Shown: piece after piece, positions 1-8,820 of the stretch | How positions within the stretch are numbered: position 1 is the stretch's first letter | Layout of the letters: each line of letters begins with the position of its first letter | Made by a program: the position numbers and the translations under genes | Notes under the pieces: generated by a model | Databases searched by the model: none | The model's input: only the letters and a program-made list of their open reading frames with translations | What the model was told of the DNA's origin: nothing | Assembly (NCBI GenBank): GCA_024919035.1 | Contig: CP103442.1 | Span: 62,001-126,000, forward strand | Direction: 5' to 3' | From: Methylophilaceae bacterium LSUCC0401 | Lineage (GTDB): Bacteria; Pseudomonadota; Gammaproteobacteria; Burkholderiales; Methylophilaceae | Length of the DNA: 64,000 nt

Positions 1-177
1 ATTCAAATGAATAAGTCATCAGGGGTGAAGGACCTAGACGATGCAGCAGAAAATATAGTGAGGCTCGGATCGCCCTATGCGCCTTTTCCAGAATCTTTTA
101 AAGAAAAACTCGATACATTGCAGATTCGAAGGGTGTGGAGATTTTCGAATAGTCTAGGAGATACCAGTGACAGATAA
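1..177 (+). CDS. TonB-family energy transducer, C-terminal end (partial)
   Basis: Frame 1 is open from the window edge to a TAA at 175-177 and encodes the last 58 residues of a protein. The segment reads as the end of a TonB C-terminal domain: a stretch on a 'KSSGVKDLDDAA' theme, then 'LGSPYAPFP', then a closing strand 'IRRVWRF'. In betaproteobacterial TonB-like proteins this domain carries proton-motive-force energy to outer-membrane receptors. The start and the membrane anchor lie outside the window. It overlaps the next gene by 11 bases, which suggests co-transcription. The family call rests on 58 residues only. Confidence 0.75.
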   Translation: MQMNKSSGVKDLDDAAENIVRLGSPYAPFPESFKEKLDTLQIRRVWRFSNSLGDTSDR

Positions 178-481
178 TTATTATAAATATCATGTTTTCA
201 TTTGTTTAAATCAAAGAGAAGATGGTTCCCAATGCTGTTCTCAATTTAATTCAGAAAAAATATTTGAATATATGAAACAGAAGATTAAAAAATTAAACTT
301 GAGGGGAAAGGGATTAGTGCGAATTAATCGGTCAGGATGTTTAGATCGATGCGCTTCAGGGCCTTTGCTGGTAATTTATCCGGATGCTGTGTGGTATAAC
401 TTTATTGATGAAAGCGATATTGATGAGATTATTGAATCTCACATTATGAATCAAAAGCTTGTTCAGCGTCTTGTTGTTTAA
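167..481 (+). CDS. Thioredoxin-like [2Fe-2S] ferredoxin
   Basis: A 104-residue protein with the cysteine spacing of thioredoxin-fold (Shethna-type) ferredoxins: Cys13, Cys23/Cys24, Cys58 and Cys62, the last two in 'SGCLDRCASGP'. These would bind one 2Fe-2S cluster in the cytoplasm. The start is a GTG at 167 inside the preceding TonB-like gene, and no in-frame ATG precedes the first cysteine. The electron partner is not indicated by the neighbours. The last 38 bases overlap the convergent HIT gene at 444-884, so the two 3' ends are antisense to each other. Confidence 0.85.
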   Translation: MTDNYYKYHVFICLNQREDGSQCCSQFNSEKIFEYMKQKIKKLNLRGKGLVRINRSGCLDRCASGPLLVIYPDAVWYNFIDESDIDEIIESHIMNQKLVQRLVV

Positions 482-884
482 TCATGCTTGCCAGTTGATG
501 CTTCAAGTTTGAAATTTCCTCTTGTGTATTTTCGAATCGATTATTTCTGGCTGGGTTAGACCAAATACTGTCTGGAAAAAAATTATCTTGTTTATACCGA
601 GAAACAATATGCCAATGTACATGAGGAGTCATATTACCAAGTGATGCAATATTAATTTTATCGGGGTGAAAAATGTTAACTAAACTAATTTCAATAATAT
701 GCAACAGTATATACATTTGCTGTCTGATACTTTCGGAAAGTTGATGAATTTCTGACACATGCTCCAAAAGCTCGAGTCGGAGGTACCCCTTGATATTTTG
801 GTCAGTAACGAGCACGATACGAAAATTATGACCACTCCAGAGAATAGGCAAAGTTGGAACTTTACACAAACTACAATCAGACAA
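444..884 (-). CDS. HIT-family nucleotide hydrolase
   Basis: A 146-residue HIT protein. The histidine triad is visible as 'HVHWH' (His88, His90, His92) after 'ASLGNMTP', with an N-terminal 'CSLC' pair. HIT hydrolases of this kind cleave dinucleoside polyphosphates or nucleoside phosphoramidates through a covalent nucleotidyl-histidine; the substrate here cannot be read from sequence. Its start overlaps the end of nadA by 8 bases, so it is probably the last gene of the long minus-strand series. Its 3' end overlaps the ferredoxin gene on the other strand. Confidence 0.88.
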   Translation of the reverse strand: MSDCSLCKVPTLPILWSGHNFRIVLVTDQNIKGYLRLELLEHVSEIHQLSESIRQQMYILLHIIEISLVNIFHPDKINIASLGNMTPHVHWHIVSRYKQDNFFPDSIWSNPARNNRFENTQEEISNLKHQLASMIKQQDAEQAFDS

Positions 885-1974
885 CAGTTAACATCCTATC
901 GAGTGCAACTTTTGCAGACTGAGCAATTGTTGGCGGTACAACAATTTCATTCACAATTTTATGGTTCACAAGATTGTCTAATACCCATGAAAGATGTTGG
1001 GGATCAATTCTAGCCATGGTCGAACATTCACAAATAATATGCGACATAAATTTCACCATCTTGTCTTCTTTAATCATTTCGTTAGCAAGTCGATTGACGA
1101 GATTTAATTCAGTACCCACCAGCCATTTGGTTCCTGGCTCAGCTTTTTTAATGGTATTGAGAATAAATTCAGTGGATCCCACCAGATCTGAATTTAGACA
1201 AACTTCAAAAGGTGACTCAGGGTGAGATATTACAAAACCCCCGGGATATTCTTCTCTAAATTTTTTGATGTGCTCTAATCGAAACATCTGATGAACTGCA
1301 CAATGACCCTTCCAAAGAAGTATTTTAGATTGTTCAATTTGCTCTTTTGATAATCCTCCTGAGGGCAGGTCTGGATCCCATACAACCATCTGTTCAAGTT
1401 TGATTCCCATTTTATGACCGGTCCACCGACCTAAGTTCTGGTCCGGAAAAAATAAAACCTTTTCTTTTTGCTTGAAGGCCCATTCTAAAATTTTAGGCGC
1501 ATTGGTGGATGTACACACAATGCCATCGTGATCACCGCAAAAGGCTTTTAGATCAGCAGCCGAATTAATATAGGTAATGGGGGTAATCTGTTGGTCAAAA
1601 TTTAAGACTTTATTTAATTCTCGATATGATCTTTTAACTTTTTGTAGGTCAGCCATATCAGCCATTTGACATCCTGCTGATAAATCAGGAAGAATAGTCA
1701 CTTGGTCTTTTCGTGACAGAATATTAGAAACCTCCGCCATAAAATGAACACCTAAAAAAATGATGTATTTGGCCTCTAACTCCTGTGTGTATTGAGCAAG
1801 TTTTAAAGAATCTCCAGTAAAGTCAGCATGCCGATAGACGGATTCATTTTGATAATGATGACCGAGGATGACAAGGTCATCTTTCAGTTTCTTTTTTGCA
1901 TCAATGATCTTTTGTTGACAGAGGTCTTCTTGCAATTGATGAAATTGTTCAAATTTAATTACGGATTCATTCAT
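877..1974 (-). CDS. nadA: Quinolinate synthase NadA
   Basis: A 365-residue quinolinate synthase, which condenses iminoaspartate with dihydroxyacetone phosphate to make quinolinate for NAD. Three separated cysteine regions expected for the 4Fe-4S cluster are present: Cys102 in 'GCQMAD', Cys225 in 'KGHCAVH' and Cys315/Cys317 in 'CECSTM'. The N-terminal 'ILGHHYQ' motif is also conserved. Length is usual for the family. nadB and nadC are not in this window. It overlaps nudB upstream and the HIT gene downstream, so it is translated from a shared transcript. Confidence 0.96.
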   Translation of the reverse strand: MNESVIKFEQFHQLQEDLCQQKIIDAKKKLKDDLVILGHHYQNESVYRHADFTGDSLKLAQYTQELEAKYIIFLGVHFMAEVSNILSRKDQVTILPDLSAGCQMADMADLQKVKRSYRELNKVLNFDQQITPITYINSAADLKAFCGDHDGIVCTSTNAPKILEWAFKQKEKVLFFPDQNLGRWTGHKMGIKLEQMVVWDPDLPSGGLSKEQIEQSKILLWKGHCAVHQMFRLEHIKKFREEYPGGFVISHPESPFEVCLNSDLVGSTEFILNTIKKAEPGTKWLVGTELNLVNRLANEMIKEDKMVKFMSHIICECSTMARIDPQHLSWVLDNLVNHKIVNEIVVPPTIAQSAKVALDRMLTVV

Positions 1975-2413
1975 ATAATTTTTTAAATTTAATTAGTGCT
2001 TTTCGATTAGTCCAAGAAAAAACTTTTTTTATGGCATCTTCTAAATTGAGCCATTTATATGATAGGTGTTCTTCTTTATTTATTATTATATTTTCTTTTT
2101 TAGGTAATTGTAATGCAAAGAGGTGTTCAGTGTTATTGTTAACCCCATCCTCATAACGATGACGCCATTCGGGGTAGATAGAATATTGATTCATTTGTCC
2201 TAATGAAAAAAAATTATATTGATTGGCATTGAGATTTGTTTCTTCATATAACTCGCGGATGGCACAATCTCGTGGTGCCTCATTTATCTCCAAGCTTCCT
2301 GTTACAGATTGCCAGTAGTTGGGGTTATCTTTTCTTTGCAACAGTAAAATCTGTTTTTGATTTGTAAAAACAATAATTTGTGTGGATATTGGAATTTTTT
2401 TTAACTTAGTCAA
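1967..2413 (-). CDS. nudB: Nudix hydrolase, probable dihydroneopterin triphosphate diphosphatase
   Basis: A 148-residue Nudix protein with the full signature Gly39-x5-Glu45-x7-Arg53-Glu54-Leu55-x-Glu57-Glu58. 'ILLLQRKDNPNYWQSVTGSLE' spacing and a C-terminal 'WTNRKALIKF' type ending resemble NudB, which removes pyrophosphate from dihydroneopterin triphosphate in folate synthesis. Substrate choice among Nudix enzymes is hard to fix from sequence, so the family call is firm and the NudB call is probable. It overlaps ispH by 4 bases and nadA by 8. In many betaproteobacteria nudB sits beside aspS; here it does not. Confidence 0.8.
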   Translation of the reverse strand: MTKLKKIPISTQIIVFTNQKQILLLQRKDNPNYWQSVTGSLEINEAPRDCAIRELYEETNLNANQYNFFSLGQMNQYSIYPEWRHRYEDGVNNNTEHLFALQLPKKENIIINKEEHLSYKWLNLEDAIKKVFSWTNRKALIKFKKLYE

Positions 2414-3348
2414 ATTTTTGGTAGTTTAAATATAATATTTTCTTCAGTTCCATCAATTTCTTCAATCTCAATTTGCTTATAGGTTTTAATGGTATTGATG
2501 AGGGCTTGAGTCAATACCTCTGGCGCAGATGCCCCTGCTGTAATAAGAACTTTATGTTTATTATTAAGCCATTGAGGATTAAATTCATTCATATCATCAA
2601 TGAGGTAACTTTCAATATTATTTTTATCGCCAAGCTCTTTGAGACGATTCGAGTTTGAGCTATTTTTTGAGCCCACAACTAAAAATAGATCTGCATCATG
2701 AAGTGATTTTTTTACAGCATCCTGTCTATTTTGTGTTGCATAACAAATATCATCAGCTTTTGGACCTTGAATGTTTGGAAAGCGATGCTTTAAAACACTA
2801 ATAATTTCTTTGGTTTCATCGAGAGATAGGGTGGTCTGTGTGACAAAGGCAAGTTTATTAGGATTTTTTATAGCTATATTTTTGGCATCCTCTAACGACT
2901 CAATCAGATGCATTTTCCCTTTTGAATCTGCTTCTTGACCTAAAGTACCTTCAACCTCAGGGTGACCGCTGTGTCCAATCATAAGTATTTCATAACCTTC
3001 AAACAAATAGCGATTGACCTCTTTGTGAACCTTTGTGACCAAGGGGCAGGTGGCGTCTATTGATTTCAAATGGTAATTGAGAGTATCGGTTTTGACTTTT
3101 TTTGAAACCCCATGTGCACTAAAGATGAGAAAAGAATTTTCAGGGACTTTTTTGAGATCATTTACAAATATCGCACCTTTTTGCTTTAATGACTCAATCA
3201 CATATTTATTATGGACAACCTCGTTACGCACATAAATAGGTTTTCCATATTTCTCCAAAGCGTTTTCAACAATCTCAATGGCTCGATCAACTCCCGCGCA
3301 AAATCCTCTTGGGTTTGCTAAAGCAATATGGATGACTTTATTGCTCAT
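2410..3348 (-). CDS. ispH: 4-hydroxy-3-methylbut-2-enyl diphosphate reductase IspH
   Basis: Final enzyme of the methylerythritol phosphate isoprenoid pathway, giving IPP and DMAPP. Counting from the ATG at 3348, the three 4Fe-4S cysteines are Cys17 ('RGFCAGV'), Cys101 ('TCPLVTKVH') and Cys202 ('ICYATQNRQ'), and the catalytic glutamate is Glu131 in 'HPEVEGT'. Two codons upstream at 3354 a TTG is also open, but the ATG is the simpler start. It follows lysA directly and overlaps nudB by 4 bases. Length is about 312 residues, normal for the family. Confidence 0.96.
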   Translation of the reverse strand: MSNKVIHIALANPRGFCAGVDRAIEIVENALEKYGKPIYVRNEVVHNKYVIESLKQKGAIFVNDLKKVPENSFLIFSAHGVSKKVKTDTLNYHLKSIDATCPLVTKVHKEVNRYLFEGYEILMIGHSGHPEVEGTLGQEADSKGKMHLIESLEDAKNIAIKNPNKLAFVTQTTLSLDETKEIISVLKHRFPNIQGPKADDICYATQNRQDAVKKSLHDADLFLVVGSKNSSNSNRLKELGDKNNIESYLIDDMNEFNPQWLNNKHKVLITAGASAPEVLTQALINTIKTYKQIEIEEIDGTEENIIFKLPKI

Positions 3349-3354
3349 AAACAA

Positions 3355-4617
3355 TTATTTTTTTTGATTAACAAATTCAATTTCATGCTGAATCAAATCA
3401 TCAAATGTTTCTCTTTGTCGTATTAGCTTGAAATCAGTTTGATCAACAAGAATTTCAGCAATTTTAGGCCGTGTATTATAATTTGAACTCATGGAAAAAC
3501 CATAGGCTCCAGCATCCATAAAGGCAAGAAGGTCATCTTCGGAGGCTGAGATTTGTCGATCCTTTGCTAAAAAATCTCCGGTTTCGCAGATTGGCCCGAC
3601 AATATCAAATATCTCATCACCATTTTTAGGGTTACTAATGTTGATAACATTGTGATGAGCACCGTATAGAGATGGTCGCATTAAATCGTTCATGGCAGCA
3701 TCGACGACTATGAAGTTTTTATGCTCTGATCGTTTTATATATTCAACTTTTGTAAGCAAAATTCCAGCTTTTCCAATGATCAATCGGCCAGGTTCAAGGA
3801 TAATTTTTTTATTATATTTTGATAAATATTTTTTAATCATGGAAACATAATGATTAAGGGGCGTTATTTTTTCATCGTTATAACTGATACCAATTCCACC
3901 TCCAATATCAATATGATCTAATTCGATTCCAATAGTTTGTAGGTGATCTATCATATTTGCCAATTTTATAAATGTATCTTGAAACGGCGATAGGTCGGTC
4001 AGTTGTGAACCAATATGACAATCAATCCCAGTGATATTTATGTAGTCCATCGTTTTTGCGAGACTATATAATTCAATCGCTTTTTTTTCGTCTAGACCAA
4101 ATTTATTATCTTTAAGCCCTGTAGAAATATATGGATGTGTTTTGGCATCTACATTTGGATTGACTCGGATGGATATATTTGCCTTTTTTGCAAATTTTTT
4201 TGCAATACTGTTCAGTCTCATTAATTCAGGTTCAGATTCGATATTAAAAGCAAGTATATTATGTTCTAGTGCATATTCAATTTCATCCTTAGACTTACCT
4301 ACTCCAGAAAAAACAACATTGCCATCATAATTTCCAAGCGCAATAACTCTTTTTAATTCTCCGCCCGAGACAATATCAAATCCACACTCGGCATTTTTTA
4401 TTAAATTAAGAATGCTCAGGTTAGAATTTGATTTAACAGCAAAACAAATTAAATGATTAATGTCAGATAAGGCCTCTTGCAGTAACGATATTTGATGAAT
4501 AATAGATTGTTTCGAATAGATATATAAAGGTGTCCCATACTTCTCAGCAAGGATTCTGATGTCAACCTCTTCTATAAAAAAACTGTTATTTTTTTCGGTT
4601 ATAAAATCGTTATTCAT
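3355..4617 (-). CDS. lysA: Diaminopimelate decarboxylase LysA
   Basis: PLP-dependent decarboxylase that converts meso-diaminopimelate to lysine. The PLP lysine is Lys62 in 'CFAVKSNSN'; 'HIGSQ', 'DIGGG', 'EPGR' and 'CETGD' motifs of the alanine-racemase-fold family follow in order. I place the start at ATG 4617, which overlaps the lptM stop as ATGAATAA; the frame is open for 7 more codons to 4638, but those add nothing conserved. About 420 residues. The lptM-lysA pairing is widespread in proteobacteria. Confidence 0.95.
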   Translation of the reverse strand: MNNDFITEKNNSFFIEEVDIRILAEKYGTPLYIYSKQSIIHQISLLQEALSDINHLICFAVKSNSNLSILNLIKNAECGFDIVSGGELKRVIALGNYDGNVVFSGVGKSKDEIEYALEHNILAFNIESEPELMRLNSIAKKFAKKANISIRVNPNVDAKTHPYISTGLKDNKFGLDEKKAIELYSLAKTMDYINITGIDCHIGSQLTDLSPFQDTFIKLANMIDHLQTIGIELDHIDIGGGIGISYNDEKITPLNHYVSMIKKYLSKYNKKIILEPGRLIIGKAGILLTKVEYIKRSEHKNFIVVDAAMNDLMRPSLYGAHHNVINISNPKNGDEIFDIVGPICETGDFLAKDRQISASEDDLLAFMDAGAYGFSMSSNYNTRPKIAEILVDQTDFKLIRQRETFDDLIQHEIEFVNQKK

Positions 4618-4795
4618 CAACCGTACCTGATGACTCATATATATCTACGGTGCTATTATCTTGACTGGCTTCCTGTTCATTACCATCAATTGGATATTTC
4701 TTTTCAGGAAGATATATCGAGCCTTTAGTTCCACAGGCTTGGAGAATAAAAAATATAACAAAAAATAAAATTTTTTTCATACCAAATTTTACCAT
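4610..4795 (-). CDS. lptM: Small lipoprotein, LptM-like
   Basis: A 61-residue protein with a short hydrophobic signal ending in the lipobox 'LQAC', followed by 'GTKGSIYLPEK' and an acidic, low-complexity tail. This is the form of LptM (formerly YifL), a lipoprotein that assists assembly of the LPS translocon LptDE. Its position directly before lysA supports the call. Two starts are possible: ATG 4795 or ATG 4780 (giving 'MKKILFF'); neither has a clear Shine-Dalgarno. The family is short and weakly conserved, so confidence rests on lipobox plus context. Confidence 0.75.
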   Translation of the reverse strand: MVKFGMKKILFFVIFFILQACGTKGSIYLPEKKYPIDGNEQEASQDNSTVDIYESSGTVDE

Positions 4796-4805
4796 TATTT
4801 AAAAA

Positions 4806-5303
4806 CTAATTCGATGGACTTATTAATCTAGAAACGATGAAGGCGTTGATTAAGGAAAATATGAATGTGAATAATATAAATATAGGAAATAAAATAAAAA
4901 CTCCATCATCGGGAATGATAAACATTCTTACTATAATAAACTGCCCCAAAATATGACCAAGACCCATCAGCATACTAAAGGTGTAAATTGAAAAAAATTT
5001 ATGACTAAGAAATTGACATAAAAATAAAAAAATTAAACTGAGTATGGCCCCAGACAAGCTAATAAAAAAGGTGGGTGTGATGAATGTGCCTATGATTAGA
5101 CTTGAGATAAAAACTCTAATTAATGAAACATATACTGCTGATTTAAAATTGAATTTTAGGTAAGTAAATAAAATAATAATATTAGCAATACCTGGTTTTA
5201 TTCCAAAAATTGGCGTTGGAAAAAAAAATTCAGCAGAGTGAAGAATGATAGCAATTGCACAAAATTTTGAGATTTGATGAATATTAATAGTTTGTGCTGT
5301 CAT
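4806..5303 (-). CDS. Gx transporter family membrane protein (heptaprenyl-diphosphate synthase component I-like)
   Basis: A 165-residue, strongly hydrophobic protein with about five membrane segments. Conserved pieces seen are 'FGIKPGIANIIIL', 'SLIRVFISSLIIGTF' and 'PTFFISLSGAILSL', which match the Gx transporter / Hpre_diP_synt_I family as I know it. The biochemical role is not established; the old heptaprenyl synthase name is probably misleading. Its start overlaps the NusG-II gene by 20 bases and apbE lies just beyond. This three-gene association recurs in flavin/redox loci, so a role linked to flavinylated electron carriers is a reasonable inference. Confidence 0.75.
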   Translation of the reverse strand: MTAQTINIHQISKFCAIAIILHSAEFFFPTPIFGIKPGIANIIILFTYLKFNFKSAVYVSLIRVFISSLIIGTFITPTFFISLSGAILSLIFLFLCQFLSHKFFSIYTFSMLMGLGHILGQFIIVRMFIIPDDGVFILFPIFILFTFIFSLINAFIVSRLISPSN

Positions 5304-5652
5304 AGCTTAACATCTTTGATTTGATAGATATTTTAAATAAATTAGGTATGCACACAACTGAATGATTTATTTTTGAGATCCAGCCCTGCATGATGCAATA
5401 TTGATTAGCACAATTTGATTTTTTAATCCTCGCTTTTCCCATATTTATTTCAACTTCAATTTCATCAAAAATTAAGATTTTGTTTTGAAACAGAGAGTAA
5501 TGTTTTATTTCATTACCATGTGAGATCTCTAAATAGTCTCCTTTGGGTAAGTGGAAATAGTAATTTAAGGCGAGAATGATAATGGTTATAAATATAAAAA
5601 ATATCAAAAAATCACCTAACTTAAATAACTTCAACAATAAAATCTCCCTCAT
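5284..5652 (-). CDS. NusG domain II-containing membrane-anchored protein
   Basis: One N-terminal membrane helix followed by an extracytoplasmic domain with the motif 'NQYCIMQGWISK' and 'VVCIPN', the signature of DUF1312/NusG-II proteins. The two conserved cysteines could form a disulfide or redox site. No enzymatic function is established. The start is uncertain: ATG 5652 (used here) has no Shine-Dalgarno, whereas TTG 5637 has GGGAG six bases upstream; ATG 5673 is also open. It overlaps the end of apbE by about 30 bases and the Gx gene by 20, so the three are translationally linked. Confidence 0.75.
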   Translation of the reverse strand: MREILLLKLFKLGDFLIFFIFITIIILALNYYFHLPKGDYLEISHGNEIKHYSLFQNKILIFDEIEVEINMGKARIKKSNCANQYCIMQGWISKINHSVVCIPNLFKISIKSKMLSYDSTNY

Positions 5653-6670
5653 TGAATAACCAAATAATTTCATCAGCAAATGACTTTGAGATAAAGATTT
5701 GGTTTTTATGATCAGTGGTAAAAAAATGATTTAACTGAAGACTTTTTGAGGTTTCGACTAGATTCTCTGAAAAATATAATGGTTTTGAAAAAACATCTGA
5801 TTTTATTCCAATATCATTTTCATTCGGGTTTATTAGAACTGTGGCTGATGAGTATGAGGAAAATGCTTGGCCATTTTTCGGGTTGATGAGGTGAGAATAT
5901 TTTTGGTGGTTATGTATAAAATATTTTTCATAATCACCTGAGGTTCCTATGGCGGATCCAGGTTGCATTTTCAGTTTGGCTAGCAATAATTTATTATTGT
6001 GGGGGTTTTGAATGGCAACTTCCCATAACCGCTTGTCTGGTTTCCCATGCGCATAGATATTGCCCCCAAAATTAGTTAAAACATTCTTAATCCCCATATC
6101 TTGATAAGTTTGTTTGGCGATATCCAAAGCAAGCCCTTTGATCATTCCGCCTAAATCTATTTTTAAAGATGCGTTATCAGTACTAATAGAGTGATCCGTT
6201 ATCAATAGTTGATTGAGGCTTGGCTGAGTGGCGAGTATTTTATTGATATCTTCTTCATCGGGCACTTGTCCTTTAATGATATCCTCATGAAAACCCCAAA
6301 TTTCAATTAATTTACCTATGGCTGGATTGAACTGTGAATGAGTAACATTTTCATAGTTTTTTGCTATTTTTATTATTTTAATAAACTCTTGATCGCAATT
6401 GTTTATTTGGTGAGTCTGATTAAATTCTGAGATTAAGCTTTTTTCCCATGGATGAAATTTTTTATTCAAATCATTGAGTTTATCTACGATTTGATCAATG
6501 GCCTGATTAGCTTGATCGAGGTTGGTGTCATAGAATTTAAATTCAAGAATTGTTCCATAAATCAACACCTTATGTTCATAGAAATTTGAATTAGAGCAAG
6601 AATTGATAAGCAATAATAAAAATATTGAAAAATATTTAAACAAGAGCTTGGATAATCTTTTTGCTAACAT
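5621..6670 (-). CDS. apbE: FAD:protein FMN transferase ApbE
   Basis: A 349-residue flavin transferase lipoprotein. It has a hydrophobic signal ending at Cys25 ('LLINSC'), the 'DLGGMIKGLALD' nucleotide/metal motif, and 'GSAIGTSGDYEKYF' and 'HLINPKNG' motifs of the family. ApbE attaches FMN by a phosphoester bond to Ser/Thr of periplasmic or membrane redox proteins such as NqrB/C and RnfG. No target protein is in the window. It overlaps gshB by 35 bases and the NusG-II gene downstream, so it belongs to the minus-strand series. Confidence 0.93.
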   Translation of the reverse strand: MLAKRLSKLLFKYFSIFLLLLINSCSNSNFYEHKVLIYGTILEFKFYDTNLDQANQAIDQIVDKLNDLNKKFHPWEKSLISEFNQTHQINNCDQEFIKIIKIAKNYENVTHSQFNPAIGKLIEIWGFHEDIIKGQVPDEEDINKILATQPSLNQLLITDHSISTDNASLKIDLGGMIKGLALDIAKQTYQDMGIKNVLTNFGGNIYAHGKPDKRLWEVAIQNPHNNKLLLAKLKMQPGSAIGTSGDYEKYFIHNHQKYSHLINPKNGQAFSSYSSATVLINPNENDIGIKSDVFSKPLYFSENLVETSKSLQLNHFFTTDHKNQIFISKSFADEIIWLFNEGDFIVEVI

Positions 6671-7556
6671 TTGTTTTACTTAGTTGTTCAATTTCGACAA
6701 GACCTGTCGGACTGGTGACATTGATTTCAGTCAGGAAATTTCCGATAATATCAATACCAACAAAATATAGATTGTTAGTTATTAAGTAGGGTTTGAGGGT
6801 GTTAATTATTTTTAGGTCATTTCTTGTCAATGGAGATAATTTTGCTTTTCCTCCCTTTGCCAGATTTCCTCTAAAATCATTATGTTGTGGAATTCTTAAA
6901 AGTCCAAATTCAATTGGATCGCCATTGACAATTATGATTCGTTTATCTCCACGCTTAATATCAGGGATAAATTCTTGTAACATAATGAGAGAGCTAAAGT
7001 TATTGCTGAGTACTTCAAGAATCACTTTTGTATTTGGGTCACCTTGATTAATCAAGAAAATTTTATTTCCCCCCATTTCATCAATAGGTTTACACACAAC
7101 TGATCTATGTTTTTTAATAAAACTTTGAAATTCAGAATAATTAGTTGAAACAAGAGTCGGTGGAATAATGTTGGGAAATTTAAGAATAGACAGTTTTTCA
7201 TTGTGCGATTGCAATGACTTTGGATGATTAATGATTTTCGTTTTTCTTAATAAACCTAAAGTTATGGTGAGGAAAAGATAATCTTTATCAAAGGGAGGAT
7301 CCTTGCGGATAAATATAGTATCCAGATTGTTTAAGTTCACAGACTGCTCAGTAAAAAAAGATAATGTATTGTCAAATTTATTAATTAATTTGATATTTCC
7401 AAAAGGGATATTTTTTTTTATCGAAATATCTTTAAATGAACAAAAAAATACTTGATGGCCCAGGTTAAGTGATGTTTTCATCATCAGCAAACTTGTATCT
7501 TTCTCTGGTTTTAGAGTTTCAGGTGAATCAATGATGAATAATATTTTTTTAACCAT
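6636..7556 (-). CDS. gshB: Glutathione synthetase GshB
   Basis: ATP-grasp ligase joining gamma-glutamylcysteine and glycine. 'FIIDSPETLKPEKDTSLLMM' type N-terminus, 'VVCKPIDEMGGNKIF', 'DKRIIIVNGDPI' and the C-terminal 'EINVTSPTGLVEI' are the family's metal and nucleotide binding pieces. Length is 306 residues, near the usual 310-320. It overlaps the end of gshA by 8 bases, placing both steps of glutathione synthesis in one transcript. Its 3' end overlaps apbE. Confidence 0.95.
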   Translation of the reverse strand: MVKKILFIIDSPETLKPEKDTSLLMMKTSLNLGHQVFFCSFKDISIKKNIPFGNIKLINKFDNTLSFFTEQSVNLNNLDTIFIRKDPPFDKDYLFLTITLGLLRKTKIINHPKSLQSHNEKLSILKFPNIIPPTLVSTNYSEFQSFIKKHRSVVCKPIDEMGGNKIFLINQGDPNTKVILEVLSNNFSSLIMLQEFIPDIKRGDKRIIIVNGDPIEFGLLRIPQHNDFRGNLAKGGKAKLSPLTRNDLKIINTLKPYLITNNLYFVGIDIIGNFLTEINVTSPTGLVEIEQLSKTNVSKKIIQALV

Positions 7557-8820
7557 TTAGCTCTCCAGTTGCTGCGAGCAGAGCTAAGCGAGCAATTACG
7601 CCATATACATAAAATCGATTTGGAGGGTCATTACAGTCTCGTCCTTGGTCAGGCATAAGACATGATTGTTCAAAAGGTATAGGGATAAATTGCATCCCTG
7701 GAGAATTTAGATTTTCATTTTTATCTTTATTCGTATGAATTCGATAGAACCCGCCAATGACAAAATGATCGATGGTGTAGACTACAGGTTCACTGACCGC
7801 TTGATTTAGAATTTCTTCTGTATGAATCCCTTCTTGGATAATCACTCGATTTACTTTTTGACCATCTTTAATGATCGACATTTTATTTCGTTTTTTTCTA
7901 TTAAGTTGTAAGACTTCTTTTGGATCCTGAATGGTGATAATTCCCATACCATAGGTTCCGGAATCAGCTTTGATCACAAGATAGGGTTGATGTGTTATCT
8001 GATATTTTATATATTTTTCCTTAATTTTTTTTAAGAGAAATTCTGACTTATCAGCAATAATTTGAAGGTCTTGTTCGTTATTGATATCCATATTGTCATG
8101 AGTATCAAAAAAAGGATTGATCAGCCATTCATCAATTTTTAAAAAATCTGAGAAATCTTTGACCACCTGGTTATATATAGAAAAATGCTGAGATTTCCTA
8201 CGATTAAACCAACCTGCATTTAAATTTGGAAGAATTGTTTGAGATATATTTTTTAAAATTTCAGGTTCACCAGCAGATAGATCGTTATTCAGTAACACTG
8301 AACAAGGTACAAATTTTTGATTACCTTTTTCAATATAAATTTTTTGTTTTTCTTTTTTAATTGGATAAATGCTAAGTATCTGTCCAGGACTAACTTCAAA
8401 GTCAGTCTGGGTAAATAAGGGATCTATACTTCCCAATTCAACTTCTAATCCAGCATTTCTTAAAATTTTTATCAGGTATAACAAATTTTTAAAATAGAAA
8501 ATATTTCTTGAATGATTTTCAGGAATTAAAATAATTTTAGAAGCATCTGGACAAACTTTTTCAATCGCTATGACGGCTGCTTGAATGGCAAGGGGTTCGA
8601 ATTGAGAATTTAAATTATTAAATCCCGCTGGAAATAAATTGGTATCTACTGGAGCAATTTTGAATCCCGAATTTCGTAAGTCTACCGAAGCATAAAATGG
8701 TGCTGAGTAATCTTGCCATTTCATCCTAAACCATTGTTCGATTTCACATGAATTTCTTATAATTAAATTTTCGAGTTTAAGGAATTCAGATGTGATGGGG
8801 GTTTTTAATTCTGGGGTCAT
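7549..8820 (-). CDS. gshA: Glutamate-cysteine ligase (betaproteobacterial type)
   Basis: A 423-residue enzyme of the glutamate-cysteine ligase type found in betaproteobacteria and Acidithiobacillus, unrelated in length and motifs to enterobacterial GshA. The segment '[16 protein letters not shown]' resembles an ATP-grasp nucleotide loop, and 'VIIQEGI' and '[19 protein letters not shown]' follow. It performs the first, rate-limiting step of glutathione synthesis. Its neighbour gshB supplies strong context. It overlaps lipA by 4 bases (ATGA). Confidence 0.92.
   Translation of the reverse strand: MTPELKTPITSEFLKLENLIIRNSCEIEQWFRMKWQDYSAPFYASVDLRNSGFKIAPVDTNLFPAGFNNLNSQFEPLAIQAAVIAIEKVCPDASKIILIPENHSRNIFYFKNLLYLIKILRNAGLEVELGSIDPLFTQTDFEVSPGQILSIYPIKKEKQKIYIEKGNQKFVPCSVLLNNDLSAGEPEILKNISQTILPNLNAGWFNRRKSQHFSIYNQVVKDFSDFLKIDEWLINPFFDTHDNMDINNEQDLQIIADKSEFLLKKIKEKYIKYQITHQPYLVIKADSGTYGMGIITIQDPKEVLQLNRKKRNKMSIIKDGQKVNRVIIQEGIHTEEILNQAVSEPVVYTIDHFVIGGFYRIHTNKDKNENLNSPGMQFIPIPFEQSCLMPDQGRDCNDPPNRFYVYGVIARLALLAATGELNG

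Noticed and set aside
759-1225. Plus-strand open frames within the HIT and nadA genes
   Set aside because: Shadows of two well-supported minus-strand genes with intact motifs; no independent support.
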